64,000 bases of DNA from Planctomycetota bacterium (lineage in GTDB: Bacteria > Planctomycetota > Phycisphaerae > WQYP01): NCBI GenBank assembly GCA_021819825.1, contig JAKAEZ010000002.1:152936-216935 (forward strand), given 5' to 3'. Below, piece by piece: positions 47,415 through 54,992 of the stretch. The position numbers and the translations under genes were made by a program. Each line of letters opens with the position of its first letter. Position 1 is the stretch's first letter. The notes under the pieces were generated by a model. That model made no database searches. It worked only from the letters and a program-made list of their open reading frames with translations, and had not been told where the DNA came from.

Positions 47415-47700
47415 CCCTAGGAGCCTGTCCAAGTAATGGCCGGGATTGCGATGGGTCTGAAATGTCCCGTATGCGCGGCGGAGGATCGAGCTGACTCTGG
47501 ATATGAGTCTGCGAGATCCGACAACAAAGTAGACGGGGCATTTCAGGCCCACCCGCAGGGCGGCGTGCTTTTTGGCCTCCCTCTGCGGCGCGGCTCCTCG
47601 GAGTACCATCCATGTCAGGTACGCCATCGTCGCCGCTTCTTGATGAAAGCCAAAAATCATGCCGTCGCAACCCGGCGATTACTCGGACAGGCTCCTAGGA
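47415..47700. mobile_element. MITE-like element with imperfect 30-base terminal inverted repeats
   Basis: The left end (47415-47444) and the reverse complement of the right end (47671-47700) match at 27 of 30 positions, sharing CCTAGGAGCCTGTCC, AGTAAT and GCCGGG. The about 226-base interior has no full transposase. A minus-strand ORF reads through it (KKHAALRVGLKCPVYFVV), with no recognised motif. No clear target-site duplication: both flanks have AATT but not at matching offsets. Bases 15596-15614 look like a decayed end of the same family. Confidence 0.7.
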
Positions 47701-47875
47701 ATTGGTCGCAGCGGAAATTAAGATTGATCCTTTGGCACCCGTGGTGGCATTCGGACAGGCGATCGCCTATCGCCTTTTTGCCACAAAAGCCTATATTGCC
47801 ATGCCAAGCAGCTTGGCGGAAGAAGATCAAAGTAATAGTGGCGAAGTCCGGCCTTGGACGGCCTTAATGAGAAAA

Positions 47876-47895
47876 AATTGTTGTGTTCAACAATT
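47876..47895. other. Hairpin upstream of tRNA-Thr
   Basis: AATTGTTG - TGTT - CAACAATT, an 8-base stem that overlaps the predicted -35 box. It may be an operator or a chance palindrome. Confidence 0.35.
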
Positions 47896-47914
47896 CCCGG
47901 ACATCTGGTAATAT
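47886..47914 (+). promoter_or_regulatory. Candidate promoter of tRNA-Thr
   Basis: TTCAAC (47886-47891), 17-base spacer, TAATAT (47909-47914), about 55 bases before the mature tRNA. Confidence 0.45.
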
Positions 47915-47969
47915 ACTTATTCCAGCGATGGAAGAGCGTTTACAAAACGTCGACGCTCCTCCACGTTCC

Positions 47970-48041
47970 GCCGATGTAGCTCAATGGCAGAGCAACGGTT
48001 TTGTAAACCGTAGGTTGCAGGTTCGAGTCCCGCCATCGGCT
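47970..48041 (+). tRNA. tRNA-Thr (anticodon UGU)
   Basis: Acceptor GCCGATG pairs with CATCGGC (48034-48040), discriminator T. D-arm GCTC...GAGC; anticodon arm ACGGT-TTTGTAA-ACCGT with anticodon TGT; T-loop TTCGAGT. The T-stem (GCAGG/CCCGC) has one internal A-C mismatch. CCA is not encoded. Confidence 0.95.
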
Positions 48042-48090
48042 ATCCTTGCTACGGGCCACTCGGAGAGCTTCCAAGCTTCACCGACAGAAC

Positions 48091-48579
48091 TCACACCCGT
48101 AATCCAACAATAATTAAATCGCGTTCCACGCCGTCCAGCACGGCGACGCGCGGTAGAAATCCCCAGCGTTGGAAACCGAGTTTTTCAAAGAGCCGCAGAC
48201 TTGGTTCGTTATGCCCGAAAATGAATCCCAGCAGGGTTGTTACGCCAATATGCGGTGCATAGGCAATGCTGCGGCGAACCAGGTCGGTTCCCAATCCGCG
48301 GCGTCGCTGTTCCACCGCCAAGTATACACTAATTTCGCACGTCGCGTCATAGGCCGGTCGGCCATAAAATGATGAAAAACTTAACCATCCCACGATCACG
48401 CCATTGTCTTGGGCAACCCAGAGCGGGCGGCGATTGGGTGAGTGTTCGGCAAACCATTTCTCCCGGCTGCTTACGGAAACGCTTTGAATATCCGCGGTAA
48501 CCATACGTGTGGATATGGTTGAATTGTAGATATCTACTATGGCTGGTAAATCCTGTTGTGTCGCATCGCGAATGTTCAT
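48091..48579 (-). CDS. GNAT acetyltransferase (phosphinothricin acetyltransferase-like)
   Basis: 162 residues. MNIRDATQQDLPAIVDIYN start, acetyl-CoA loop EQRRRGLGTDLVRRSI and FGHNEPSLRLFEKLGFQRWG. Matches the Pat/YncA type, which acetylates amino-acid-like substrates. GAGG lies 4 bases before the ATG. Stands between tRNA-Thr and the frameshifted gene. Confidence 0.88.
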   Translation of the reverse strand: MNIRDATQQDLPAIVDIYNSTISTRMVTADIQSVSVSSREKWFAEHSPNRRPLWVAQDNGVIVGWLSFSSFYGRPAYDATCEISVYLAVEQRRRGLGTDLVRRSIAYAPHIGVTTLLGFIFGHNEPSLRLFEKLGFQRWGFLPRVAVLDGVERDLIIVGLRV

Positions 48580-48623
48580 AAAACCTCATCTTACAGGCTA
48601 TCATCTTTTCATGGCCTGCGGTA

Positions 48624-48975
48624 TCAGCGATGATAATCTTTTGCCCAAAATCCCCGCAATTCCATGTAATCGTGCTGTCGATCCTTGCGCCGCGCCAGCT
48701 CGCCGGCATACCCAGGGACTCGAGGCCCGTTCAACCGCCGTCTTATCTCTACCAAGTGCCCTCATAAAATCCTTATCATTTTTAGGATCCGGGAGGCCCT
48801 GTAACGCGCAACCGTCATATAGAACGAATTTCGGCCAAAGAATTGATATGTAACCCAGAAGGTGGTCGTAGCGGCCAATACAGGAAATCCAAGAGTTGGC
48901 GTCAATCCCCGTCCCGTTGTTCCACTGCTGCGCCAACTCAGGAATTAGCCTATCAAATTCGGTTACCATTTCCAT
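48624..48975 (-). pseudogene. Hypothetical gene interrupted by one frameshift
   Basis: The frame from 48975 reads like real protein (VTEFDRLIPELAQQWNNGTG, SWISCIGRYDHLLGYISILW) to about 48700, then turns arginine-rich and random. A frame shifted by one base continues plausibly: YAGELARRKDRQHDYMELRG then FWAKDYHR and a stop at 48624. The shift lies near GGGCCTCGAGTCCCTGGG (about 48690-48712). Real length would be about 117 residues. ATG at 48969 is an alternative start. No family recognised; a sequencing error is possible. Confidence 0.5.
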
Positions 48976-49360
48976 CCTACGACAGGTTCTGATCGCGATT
49001 CAGCCCCTTTCTTGTCACTGCTTATTCTGCGATGATCTACAACGCATTGCAAGCGGACTTGCAAGCGCACACCATCTCGCCGGACCACTTGGGCGAGATA
49101 GTCCGTCCGGGCAGGACTGAAACATCGCGAAATCAGGGGAAAATCACACGGCTTGGTCCCGATGCGGCGGTATATTTTTATAGTGCGCCCCACCACCGGC
49201 AAAGCCGGCGGCCATGTGAGATTGCCCGCGCGGCCGCCCTGCCCGGAAATATTGCCACGGCTTGCCCGCGCGGCTGCGGTGGACCGGTTTTGGTGGGACC
49301 GGTTTGACAACACTATTGCCTTGGCCGTAGGCTTCTGCAAGGCTTGAAAGGCAGGATTGT
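48976..49360. other. Intergenic region before lpxD
   Basis: About 385 bases. ORFs on both strands (plus 49032-49307, minus 48963-49340) lack start signals. A TTGACA at 49304-49309 could be a -35 box for lpxD but no -10 box is found at the proper distance. A direct repeat GGACCGGTTT occurs at about 49281 and 49296. Confidence 0.5.
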
Positions 49361-50434
49361 GTGATAACGGAACTACCCCCCACCCCCCGCACGGTTGAAG
49401 AATTGGCCGCCCATGTTGGCGGCATGGTTATCGGTGATAAAGACCGGCAGATTACGCGCTGCAATGGGTTAACTTCCGCCGGTACTGCGGACATCAGTTT
49501 TCTATCCAACCATAAGTATGCGGCCCATCTCAATACGACACGGGCGGGTTGCGTGGTGGTGGGAAAAGATACCGTATACATGCAGCGTAATGACGGCTGG
49601 GAGCCGGCCTTGATTCAGACTGAAGATCCATACTACAGCTTTCGGCAGATTCTGGTTTTGCTGCACGGCTTCCGCGCGCATCCGCAGATCGGTATATCGC
49701 CCCTGGCGGTGGTGGCCAAATCCGCCCGGATCGGAGAAAGAGTTAATATCCATCCCTTCGCGGTGATCGGGGAAAATGTGGAAATTGGGGATAATACCAA
49801 TATATATCCACATGTTGCCATTATGGCTGATGTGCGCATCGGTCGCGATTGTATTATGTATCCCTCGTCCGTCGTTTACGACCAGTGCGTTCTGGGAGAT
49901 CGGGTGATTCTGCAGGCCGGCGCGGTCGTGGGATGTGATGGTTACGGTTTTGCCACACACCAGGGCATTCACAACAAAATTCCACAGATTGGCAATGTTG
50001 TGCTGGGAGATGATGTGGAGGTGGGCAGCAACACGGTTATTGAGCGCGCCGCGATGGAAAGCACCTTGATTCGTGCCGGCACCAAACTGGGCAACAGTGT
50101 GGTTATTGGGCATAATTGCCGCATCGGGGAGCACAACCTGCTGGTAAGCCAGGTCGGTATAGCCGGTTCGGCCAGCACCGGCCACCATGTGGTACTTGCC
50201 GGACAGGTCGGGGTGGCCGGCCATTTGCACATTGGGGATATGGTAAGAGCCGCGGCGCAATCGGGTATTGCACAGGATATTGCACCCAACAAAGATATCG
50301 GCGGCACGCCTTCGATGGATCTCAAACATGCCCGAAGAGTCTACATGCATTTTATGCAGTTGCCGGATCTGGTTAAGCGGCTGCGCGAAGTAGAATCCGA
50401 ATTGGCAGACCTGAAGAATAAATCCCAGCCTTAA
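49361..50434 (+). CDS. lpxD: UDP-3-O-acylglucosamine N-acyltransferase
   Basis: 357 residues from a GTG start. N-terminal uridine-binding domain (ISFLSNHKYAAHLNTTRAGCV), left-handed beta-helix of hexapeptide repeats (VNIHPFAVIGENVEIGDNTN), active-site loop GCDGYGFA and GHNCRIGEHNLLVSQVGIAGS with the catalytic His. Ends with a helical tail that trimerises. Adds the N-linked acyl chain of lipid A. The SDR reductase follows after 22 bases. Confidence 0.95.
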   Translation: MITELPPTPRTVEELAAHVGGMVIGDKDRQITRCNGLTSAGTADISFLSNHKYAAHLNTTRAGCVVVGKDTVYMQRNDGWEPALIQTEDPYYSFRQILVLLHGFRAHPQIGISPLAVVAKSARIGERVNIHPFAVIGENVEIGDNTNIYPHVAIMADVRIGRDCIMYPSSVVYDQCVLGDRVILQAGAVVGCDGYGFATHQGIHNKIPQIGNVVLGDDVEVGSNTVIERAAMESTLIRAGTKLGNSVVIGHNCRIGEHNLLVSQVGIAGSASTGHHVVLAGQVGVAGHLHIGDMVRAAAQSGIAQDIAPNKDIGGTPSMDLKHARRVYMHFMQLPDLVKRLREVESELADLKNKSQP

Positions 50435-50456
50435 CAGAGCGGAGTGATCAAAATTT

Positions 50457-51236
50457 ATGATCAGAAACAACCGTACAGCCTTGGTGACCGGCGGATCGCG
50501 CGGTATCGGCAAAGCTATTGCCGAAGCGTTGGGATCCGCCGGGTGGAATGTGGTGGTGAATTACGCCTCAAGCCTGGCGGCGGCCCAGGCAACGGTGGCG
50601 CACATTAACCAACACGGCGGGCAGGCTCATGCGGTACAGGGTGACATCGGCAATAGCACTGATCGGCAACATCTGATTACAGAAACGGTTGTGCATTTCG
50701 GCGGTTTGGACATGCTGGTAAATAATGCGGGTATTGCCCCGGACCAGCGAATGGATATTCTGGAAGCCACGGAAGCCGGCTTTGACCGGCTGATTAATGT
50801 GAATCTTAAAGGCCCCTACTTTCTTTCCCAACTTGCCGCCAATGCCATGAAATCCAATCCAATAGGCCTTGATGGGCGTGTGGGAAACATTGTCACCATC
50901 TCCAGCATCAGTGCGTATACCGCCAGTATTAATCGCGGGGATTATTGTGTCGCCAAGGCCGGATTAGCAATGATGACCAAACTTTTCGCGGCTCGCCTGG
51001 CGGAATTAAATATCGGAGTTTTCGAAATACGGCCCGGGATTATCGCCACGGATATGACCTCCGGAGTAAAGGAAAAATATGACACCCTGATCGCCAATGG
51101 CCTAACGCCAATTCGCCGCTGGGGCATGCCGGAAGATGTGGCGAAGGCGGTGCTGGCGGTGGCCGACGGCCTGCTGCCATTTTCCACCGGACAGGTTATC
51201 GATGTCGACGGCGGCTTTCATTTGCGAACGCTGTAG
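50457..51236 (+). CDS. Short-chain dehydrogenase/reductase (3-ketoacyl-ACP reductase-like)
   Basis: 259 residues. NAD(P)-binding [22 protein letters not shown], active-site Ser ([17 protein letters not shown]) and YCVAK. C-terminal [10 protein letters not shown] and DVDGG are usual for FabG-like SDRs. Its GGAG lies 12 bases before the ATG, longer than ideal. Could act in acyl chain supply for lipid A, given lpxD upstream, but SDR substrates cannot be read from sequence; GH-linked sugar dehydrogenase is the alternative. Confidence 0.9.
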   Translation: MIRNNRTALVTGGSRGIGKAIAEALGSAGWNVVVNYASSLAAAQATVAHINQHGGQAHAVQGDIGNSTDRQHLITETVVHFGGLDMLVNNAGIAPDQRMDILEATEAGFDRLINVNLKGPYFLSQLAANAMKSNPIGLDGRVGNIVTISSISAYTASINRGDYCVAKAGLAMMTKLFAARLAELNIGVFEIRPGIIATDMTSGVKEKYDTLIANGLTPIRRWGMPEDVAKAVLAVADGLLPFSTGQVIDVDGGFHLRTL

Positions 51237-51298
51237 AGCCGTAGCCGACCGATGGGCCTTGAGATAATATCCGATGTCAAAGAGTCGCCGAACGCGGC

Positions 51299-51328
51299 AT
51301 GACCTTTCGCGGGGTATTCTGCTATAAT
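51299..51328 (+). promoter_or_regulatory. Candidate sigma-70 promoter for the Ntn-hydrolase pair
   Basis: ATGACC (51299-51304), 18-base spacer, perfect TATAAT (51323-51328). Transcription would begin near 51335, giving a 22-base leader with TAGGAA as ribosome site. Confidence 0.5.
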
Positions 51329-51356
51329 AAGCCAGTCAAATATAGGAATTGCTTTT

Positions 51357-51611
51357 ATGGTGAGCAAAAACATACAGGTCAAGGGCAAATGGCTTAAGGG
51401 CAACTCCGGGCACACGTATACAGCCCACGCAATTAACTCTTCCGGGCGGGTGCTGGCAGCCGTCAGCGTGGAAGTTCCGTTGGATGCCCGGTTTGACATG
51501 CAGACCTGTTTCGGCCCCGGCTACGTCCGGAAGGTGGAACTGGCCGCCGCGAAGCAGGTACGCGAAATTGCAAGCGGATGGAAAAGCTTTCGGAGTCCGG
51601 TACGGGCATGA
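51357..51611 (+). CDS. Hypothetical 84-residue partner protein
   Basis: Starts MVSKNIQVKGKWLKGNSGHT and contains AHAINSSGRVLAAVSVEVP, a short beta-rich part, then FGPGYVRKVELAAAKQVREI and a basic tail. No family recognised. The ATGA overlap with the next gene means coupled translation, so the two proteins are probably made together and may interact. It has its own promoter candidate. Confidence 0.7.
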   Translation: MVSKNIQVKGKWLKGNSGHTYTAHAINSSGRVLAAVSVEVPLDARFDMQTCFGPGYVRKVELAAAKQVREIASGWKSFRSPVRA

Positions 51612-52333
51612 CGCTGATTCTGACCGATATTTCCAAGCACGGCGTGGCCATGGCTGCGGATACTGCTGAATCCATTGAAGCCGCCACCGAAAGCGGACGC
51701 AAGTTACGGGTTTCTTTCGGCATGAGGAAGCTCCAGCGATTGCCGAAGCTCCGGGGCATGGTCGGAACGTGGGGGTTTGGCAAAATAGGGCTTACACCGA
51801 CCGATCTTTGGCTCGACGATTTTGTCACCCGAAACGGGCACGTACCATCCCTCGACAAGCTGGCCCATACGCTCTGCCGCACCGTCCAAAAAAATCATGG
51901 CGCGGCTGGGGCACCGGAGTTGGGATTTCGGCTAAGCGGATACAATGTGGGGAAAAGCGGACCAGTACCGGCGTCCTACCAAATCTGCAACTACGACCCG
52001 CGTGGTGGCGTTCTATCAGAATTTGAAGTTTTTAGTCAAAAGCACTTTTCGGATTTGGAACATGCTCCTTGGTCCACTGCGGATGGTGACACAACATTTT
52101 ACCGACGGGTTGCCACCGATGATTTTCGCCAGCGCATGCGGGCCACGCCTGACACGTTTCCAGTGCCCGCAGACTCACTTTTCTCCCGGGCCGATTTCCT
52201 GGTCGCCTGCATCAAGTTTGTCTCCGATTTACACCATTGCGCGGGACTGGCTCGCACTATCGGTGGTGGCCCCGTAGTAATAGCAGTCAGTAATGCCGGT
52301 GTGGTCACGGAGACAATGGGGCATCCCCCGTAA
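51608..52333 (+). CDS. Proteasome-fold (Ntn hydrolase)-like protein
   Basis: 241 residues from the ATG at 51608, which overlaps the stop of the upstream gene (ATGA). The frame is open to 51578, but this start places Thr2 directly after Met1. After Met removal, Thr would be residue 1 and Asp in AMAADTAES residue 17, exactly the proteasome/HslV spacing; a lysine in SGRKLRV is at 31 (33 in HslV). KLRGMVGTWGFGKIG matches the following beta-strand turn. The protein is about 65 residues longer than HslV. No other known domain. Function unknown; a self-activating peptidase is inferred. Confidence 0.65.
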   Translation: MTLILTDISKHGVAMAADTAESIEAATESGRKLRVSFGMRKLQRLPKLRGMVGTWGFGKIGLTPTDLWLDDFVTRNGHVPSLDKLAHTLCRTVQKNHGAAGAPELGFRLSGYNVGKSGPVPASYQICNYDPRGGVLSEFEVFSQKHFSDLEHAPWSTADGDTTFYRRVATDDFRQRMRATPDTFPVPADSLFSRADFLVACIKFVSDLHHCAGLARTIGGGPVVIAVSNAGVVTETMGHPP

Positions 52334-52412
52334 ATCACTCCACGCCGCCAAACCCCAGTGAAATCCAAAATCAAGGCGATTGCAGCCCCAAGCACCCCAA
52401 CGAAAGGCAATC

Positions 52413-53126
52413 ATGCGACAGGACTCAAGAAAAGCGGATCAGCTGCGTAAAATTACGATCCAGCGGAATTTTACGCGCCATGCCGGCGGATCGGTGTTGA
52501 TAAGTTTTGGCAATACTCGCGTGTTATGCACGGCCATCATTGAGAAAGGTGTTCCACCCTGGTTGGCCGGAACAGGGCAAGGCTGGCTGACTGCGGAATA
52601 CGCCATGCTACCGTCATCAACCAACACACGAAAAAAACGCGACAGCGGCAAACCTGATGGCCGGAGCGTAGAAATTCAACGCCTGATCGGCCGGGTGCTG
52701 CGCAGCGTCATTGACCTTAAGAAGCTTGGTGAAAACACCCTGTGGCTGGACTGTGACGTAATACAGGCGGACGGCGGCACACGCACGGCGGCCATTACCG
52801 GGGCCTATATCGCCCTTTGCGATGCCGTACGCCGCGCCAGAAATGATTCGGTTCTTTCCGCCAACCCGGTGATTGGCCAAGTGGCGGCGATCAGTGTGGG
52901 GATTGTCCGCAATACGGCGGTTCTGGATTTGGATTACAGCGAAGATTCCACCGCCCAAGTGGATATGAATGTCGCGATGCTTAAAGATGGCACTTTTGTG
53001 GAACTTCAAGCCACCGGCGAACACGCCACGTTTACCCCGCGACAGTTTAATTCCATGTTGAAACTCGCGGTAAAAGGTATCGGAAAATTACATCAGTTGC
53101 AGACTAGTGCCCTGTTCCAGCCATAA
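52413..53126 (+). CDS. rph: Ribonuclease PH
   Basis: 237 residues from the ATG at 52413 (AAAGG upstream; longer frame to 52380 unsupported). MRQDSRKADQLRKITIQRNF, SFGNTRVLCTAIIEKGVPPWL, DCDVIQADGGTRTAAITGAY and ATGEHATFTPRQF are family signatures. A phosphorolytic 3'-5' exoribonuclease trimming tRNA and other RNA ends. Convergent with the PTS IIA gene. Confidence 0.96.
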   Translation: MRQDSRKADQLRKITIQRNFTRHAGGSVLISFGNTRVLCTAIIEKGVPPWLAGTGQGWLTAEYAMLPSSTNTRKKRDSGKPDGRSVEIQRLIGRVLRSVIDLKKLGENTLWLDCDVIQADGGTRTAAITGAYIALCDAVRRARNDSVLSANPVIGQVAAISVGIVRNTAVLDLDYSEDSTAQVDMNVAMLKDGTFVELQATGEHATFTPRQFNSMLKLAVKGIGKLHQLQTSALFQP

Positions 53127-53173
53127 TTACGGGTTGATTGCGTTTCGCATGTGGCATGCTTTGGAGGAGCAAC

Positions 53174-53189
53174 GGCCAGCAGGCTGGCC
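53174..53189. repeat. Palindrome GGCCAGC-AG-GCTGGCC (copy 1)
   Basis: Perfect 7-base stem, followed by CGGCTTA. A second copy with the same stem and flank occurs at 54903-54918. Both are in non-coding DNA near gene ends, here between the convergent rph and PTS IIA genes. Confidence 0.6.
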
Positions 53190-53269
53190 CGGCTTATAGG
53201 CTATAATTGATACGCCTCGCAGGGTTTTGAAGATAGAGCGCAAAGCTCTAATGCCCCCTACCGATAGTG

Positions 53270-53743
53270 TTACTTTTCAGGAACGATGCCTTTTTCCTGA
53301 GCCACGATGGCGTCATAAATTTCATCGGCGCTTTTGGCGGCTTTTAATTTAGATCGGAACGCCTCAATAGTCATAAGCCGACTGATGCTGGCCAGGCATT
53401 GAATATGTGCACCGGTTTGTTCCGGGGGGCTGACCAACAGCACAATAAGATAAACGTTTTGGCCGTCAAGTGATTGAAAATCCAGCGGATGCTCAGGCTT
53501 TCCGATGGCGATGGTAAGCTGATTGACGCCGCCGCATTTGCTATGGGGAATCGCCAAACCGTAACCCACACCCGTGGTGCGGATGGATTCACGTTCCAAA
53601 ACGCTGGCCAGAACCAGATCGGGGTTTTTAACATCCTTGTTGAGGGCCAACAATTCAACCAGCTCTTTAATGGCCTCTTTTTTGTCGGTAGCGGCCAGTG
53701 GAGCTTTGATGTTTTCGCGCCGAAGTATATCTTTTAACTGCAT
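53270..53743 (-). CDS. PTS EIIA (fructose/nitrogen type, PtsN-like)
   Basis: 157 residues from ATG 53743. Family 2 PTS IIA fold with phosphorylated His in LAIPHSKCG (near residue 68), VLASVLERESIRTTGVGYG and LIVLLVSPPEQTGAHIQCLA. The IIA part alone, with no IIB or IIC nearby, suggests a regulatory (PtsN-like) role rather than transport. GGAAAG upstream of the start. Confidence 0.88.
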   Translation of the reverse strand: MQLKDILRRENIKAPLAATDKKEAIKELVELLALNKDVKNPDLVLASVLERESIRTTGVGYGLAIPHSKCGGVNQLTIAIGKPEHPLDFQSLDGQNVYLIVLLVSPPEQTGAHIQCLASISRLMTIEAFRSKLKAAKSADEIYDAIVAQEKGIVPEK

Positions 53744-54224
53744 GAAGCTTTCCGTATCCAAAAATCAGATCGCCAAACAATCAATCTGTAAGTGGTACTC
53801 TACGGCGATTAGGGGTGATGTTCAAGATGTCGCGTCTGATGAGTCAAGAGTACGGGGAGGTGAGCCGAACGAAAAGAGGGAGCATCATTGGCGGTAGTGG
53901 GCGTTTGCATTGCGGAGGGATACGCATGAAAAAAGGTGCGGAAGGGAAATTGCCCGCAGATGAAGGCGAAAAGGCTTTGAAATTATATTCGCTAATATGA
54001 ATCAAAAATCTTATTCCATTGATGATGTTGGCGTTTTTTGGCCAAGCGACAGGGATAAAATAAAAAATGAAAAGAATTAACTTGCAATTCTAAAACGACA
54101 TGCTATGATTCCTCATGCCTGTGGGCAGTAGCGCCCGAGTTCGAGGTTGGCCGAAGCCATTCCCGCACCGCCCATCGCGTTTCTCTCAATTCTCTCATTT
54201 CTGGTATACCCAGGGAGCACTCGT
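53744..54224. other. Intergenic, AT-rich promoter region
   Basis: About 480 bases without a supported gene. The right half is AT-rich and carries the promoter of the zinc-ribbon gene. Short plus ORFs here (for example 53815-54000) lack evidence. Confidence 0.5.
54082..54109 (+). promoter_or_regulatory. Candidate promoter of the zinc-ribbon gene
   Basis: TTGCAA (54082-54087), 16-base spacer, TATGAT (54104-54109) in AT-rich DNA; the leader would be about 110 bases. Confidence 0.55.
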
Positions 54225-54593
54225 ATGTCCTATGAAGACAAAGTTATCGCATGCGTCGATTGTGGCGCGGAATTCACGTTCACTGCGGATGAACAACAGC
54301 GGTTCGCCGAACGTGGATTTACAAATGAACCCAAACGCTGCAAAACCTGCCGCGATGCACGGAAAGCCCAACAAGGCGATTCGGGCGGTCGTGGTGGAAG
54401 TCGTAGTTTCTCTTCTCGATCCGGTGGCGGTGGCGGCGGCGGAGCCCGCGGCGGCTTCTCTTCCGGTCCCCGTCAAATGTTCCCAGCGACCTGCGCGTCC
54501 TGCGGACAGCCGACGGAAGTTCCTTTTAAACCATCTGGGAATCGTCCGGTATATTGCCGTGATTGTTTCCAAGCGCAGAAGAGCAGTCGGTAA
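54225..54593 (+). CDS. Double zinc-ribbon protein with a Gly/Arg/Ser linker
   Basis: 122 residues from the ATG at 54225 (GGGAG 7 bases upstream; open frame to 54147 is upstream noise). First ribbon: VIACVDCGAEFTFTADEQQR with RCKTCRDAR; second: ATCASCGQPTEVPFKPSGNR with YCRDCF. Between them a low-complexity RGG-like linker (GGRGGSRSFSSRSGGGG). The first half resembles the CxxC 'probable zinc-ribbon' domain of unknown function. Gly/Arg linkers often bind nucleic acid, so RNA or DNA binding is inferred. Monocistronic, with its own promoter and terminator. Confidence 0.85.
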   Translation: MSYEDKVIACVDCGAEFTFTADEQQRFAERGFTNEPKRCKTCRDARKAQQGDSGGRGGSRSFSSRSGGGGGGGARGGFSSGPRQMFPATCASCGQPTEVPFKPSGNRPVYCRDCFQAQKSSR

Positions 54594-54751
54594 ACGACTA
54601 CTCTTCCCGAGCGCTGCATTATTTGGGCGCTTGGTTGCCGTATGACTTAACTGTTGTATGGCCTTAATTTAACGGCGAAGTGTATTCGCCAACGATGAGC
54701 GCATGATCCTGCCATATAATGTGGCGGATTACGCTAAAGAACCACAGGCAA

Positions 54752-54784
54752 ACGGGCCGGTTGAAAAACCGGCCCGTGTTCTTT
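54752..54784 (+). terminator. Strong intrinsic terminator
   Basis: ACGGGCCGGTT - GAAA - AACCGGCCCGT: an 11-base perfect stem with a GNRA tetraloop, followed by GTTCTTT. About 160 bases after the zinc-ribbon gene. Confidence 0.85.
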
Positions 54785-54808
54785 ATAGGGGTATGCGGGA
54801 GGGAGTCT

Positions 54809-54853
54809 GGAATCTGAAATTTGAGATTTGAAATTTGTGGTTTGTGGTTTGAA
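54809..54853. repeat. AT-rich short tandem-like motif
   Basis: Repeated AAATTTGAGATTTGAAATTT then TGTGGTTTGTGGTTTG: alternating copies of (G)AAATTTG and TGGTTTG. Low complexity, no gene. Confidence 0.5.
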
Positions 54854-54902
54854 CTATTTTTAAGCGAGGGTGCTGTGGTTTTGCTGGGACCCACACATCC
54901 GC

Positions 54903-54918
54903 GGCCAGCGGGCTGGCC
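54903..54918. repeat. Palindrome GGCCAGC-GG-GCTGGCC (copy 2)
   Basis: Same stem as the copy at 53174-53189 and also followed by GGCTTA. Confidence 0.6.
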
Positions 54919-54992
54919 GGCTTAGCAGTGAATTCTGGCACTCATCTCTAATCAACAACCCGGCATCCCCGGGTCACGCGCACCGGTGGCTT

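Larger units (their letters stand above)
47306..47969. other. Intergenic region holding the MITE and tRNA promoter
   Basis: About 660 bases without a supported protein gene. Contains the element at 47415-47700, then a low-content stretch and the tRNA promoter. ORFs crossing the element (for example plus 47436-47867) are incidental. Confidence 0.55.
54594..54992. other. Intergenic region with terminator and repeats
   Basis: About 400 bases. Holds the terminator at 54752-54784, the AT-rich tandem motif at 54809-54853, and the second palindrome copy at 54903-54918. No gene is supported. Confidence 0.55.

Noticed and set aside
47436..47867. 143-residue plus-strand ORF over the MITE
   Set aside because: Crosses the element boundary and has no motif. 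It is best explained as chance reading through the element.
49502..50512. 336-residue minus-strand ORF
   Set aside because: Antisense shadow of lpxD. The His/Asn-rich content mirrors the hexapeptide repeats.
54809..54853. Possible CRISPR-like tandem repeat
   Set aside because: Units are short, AT-rich and without unique spacers, and no cas gene is present in the window.
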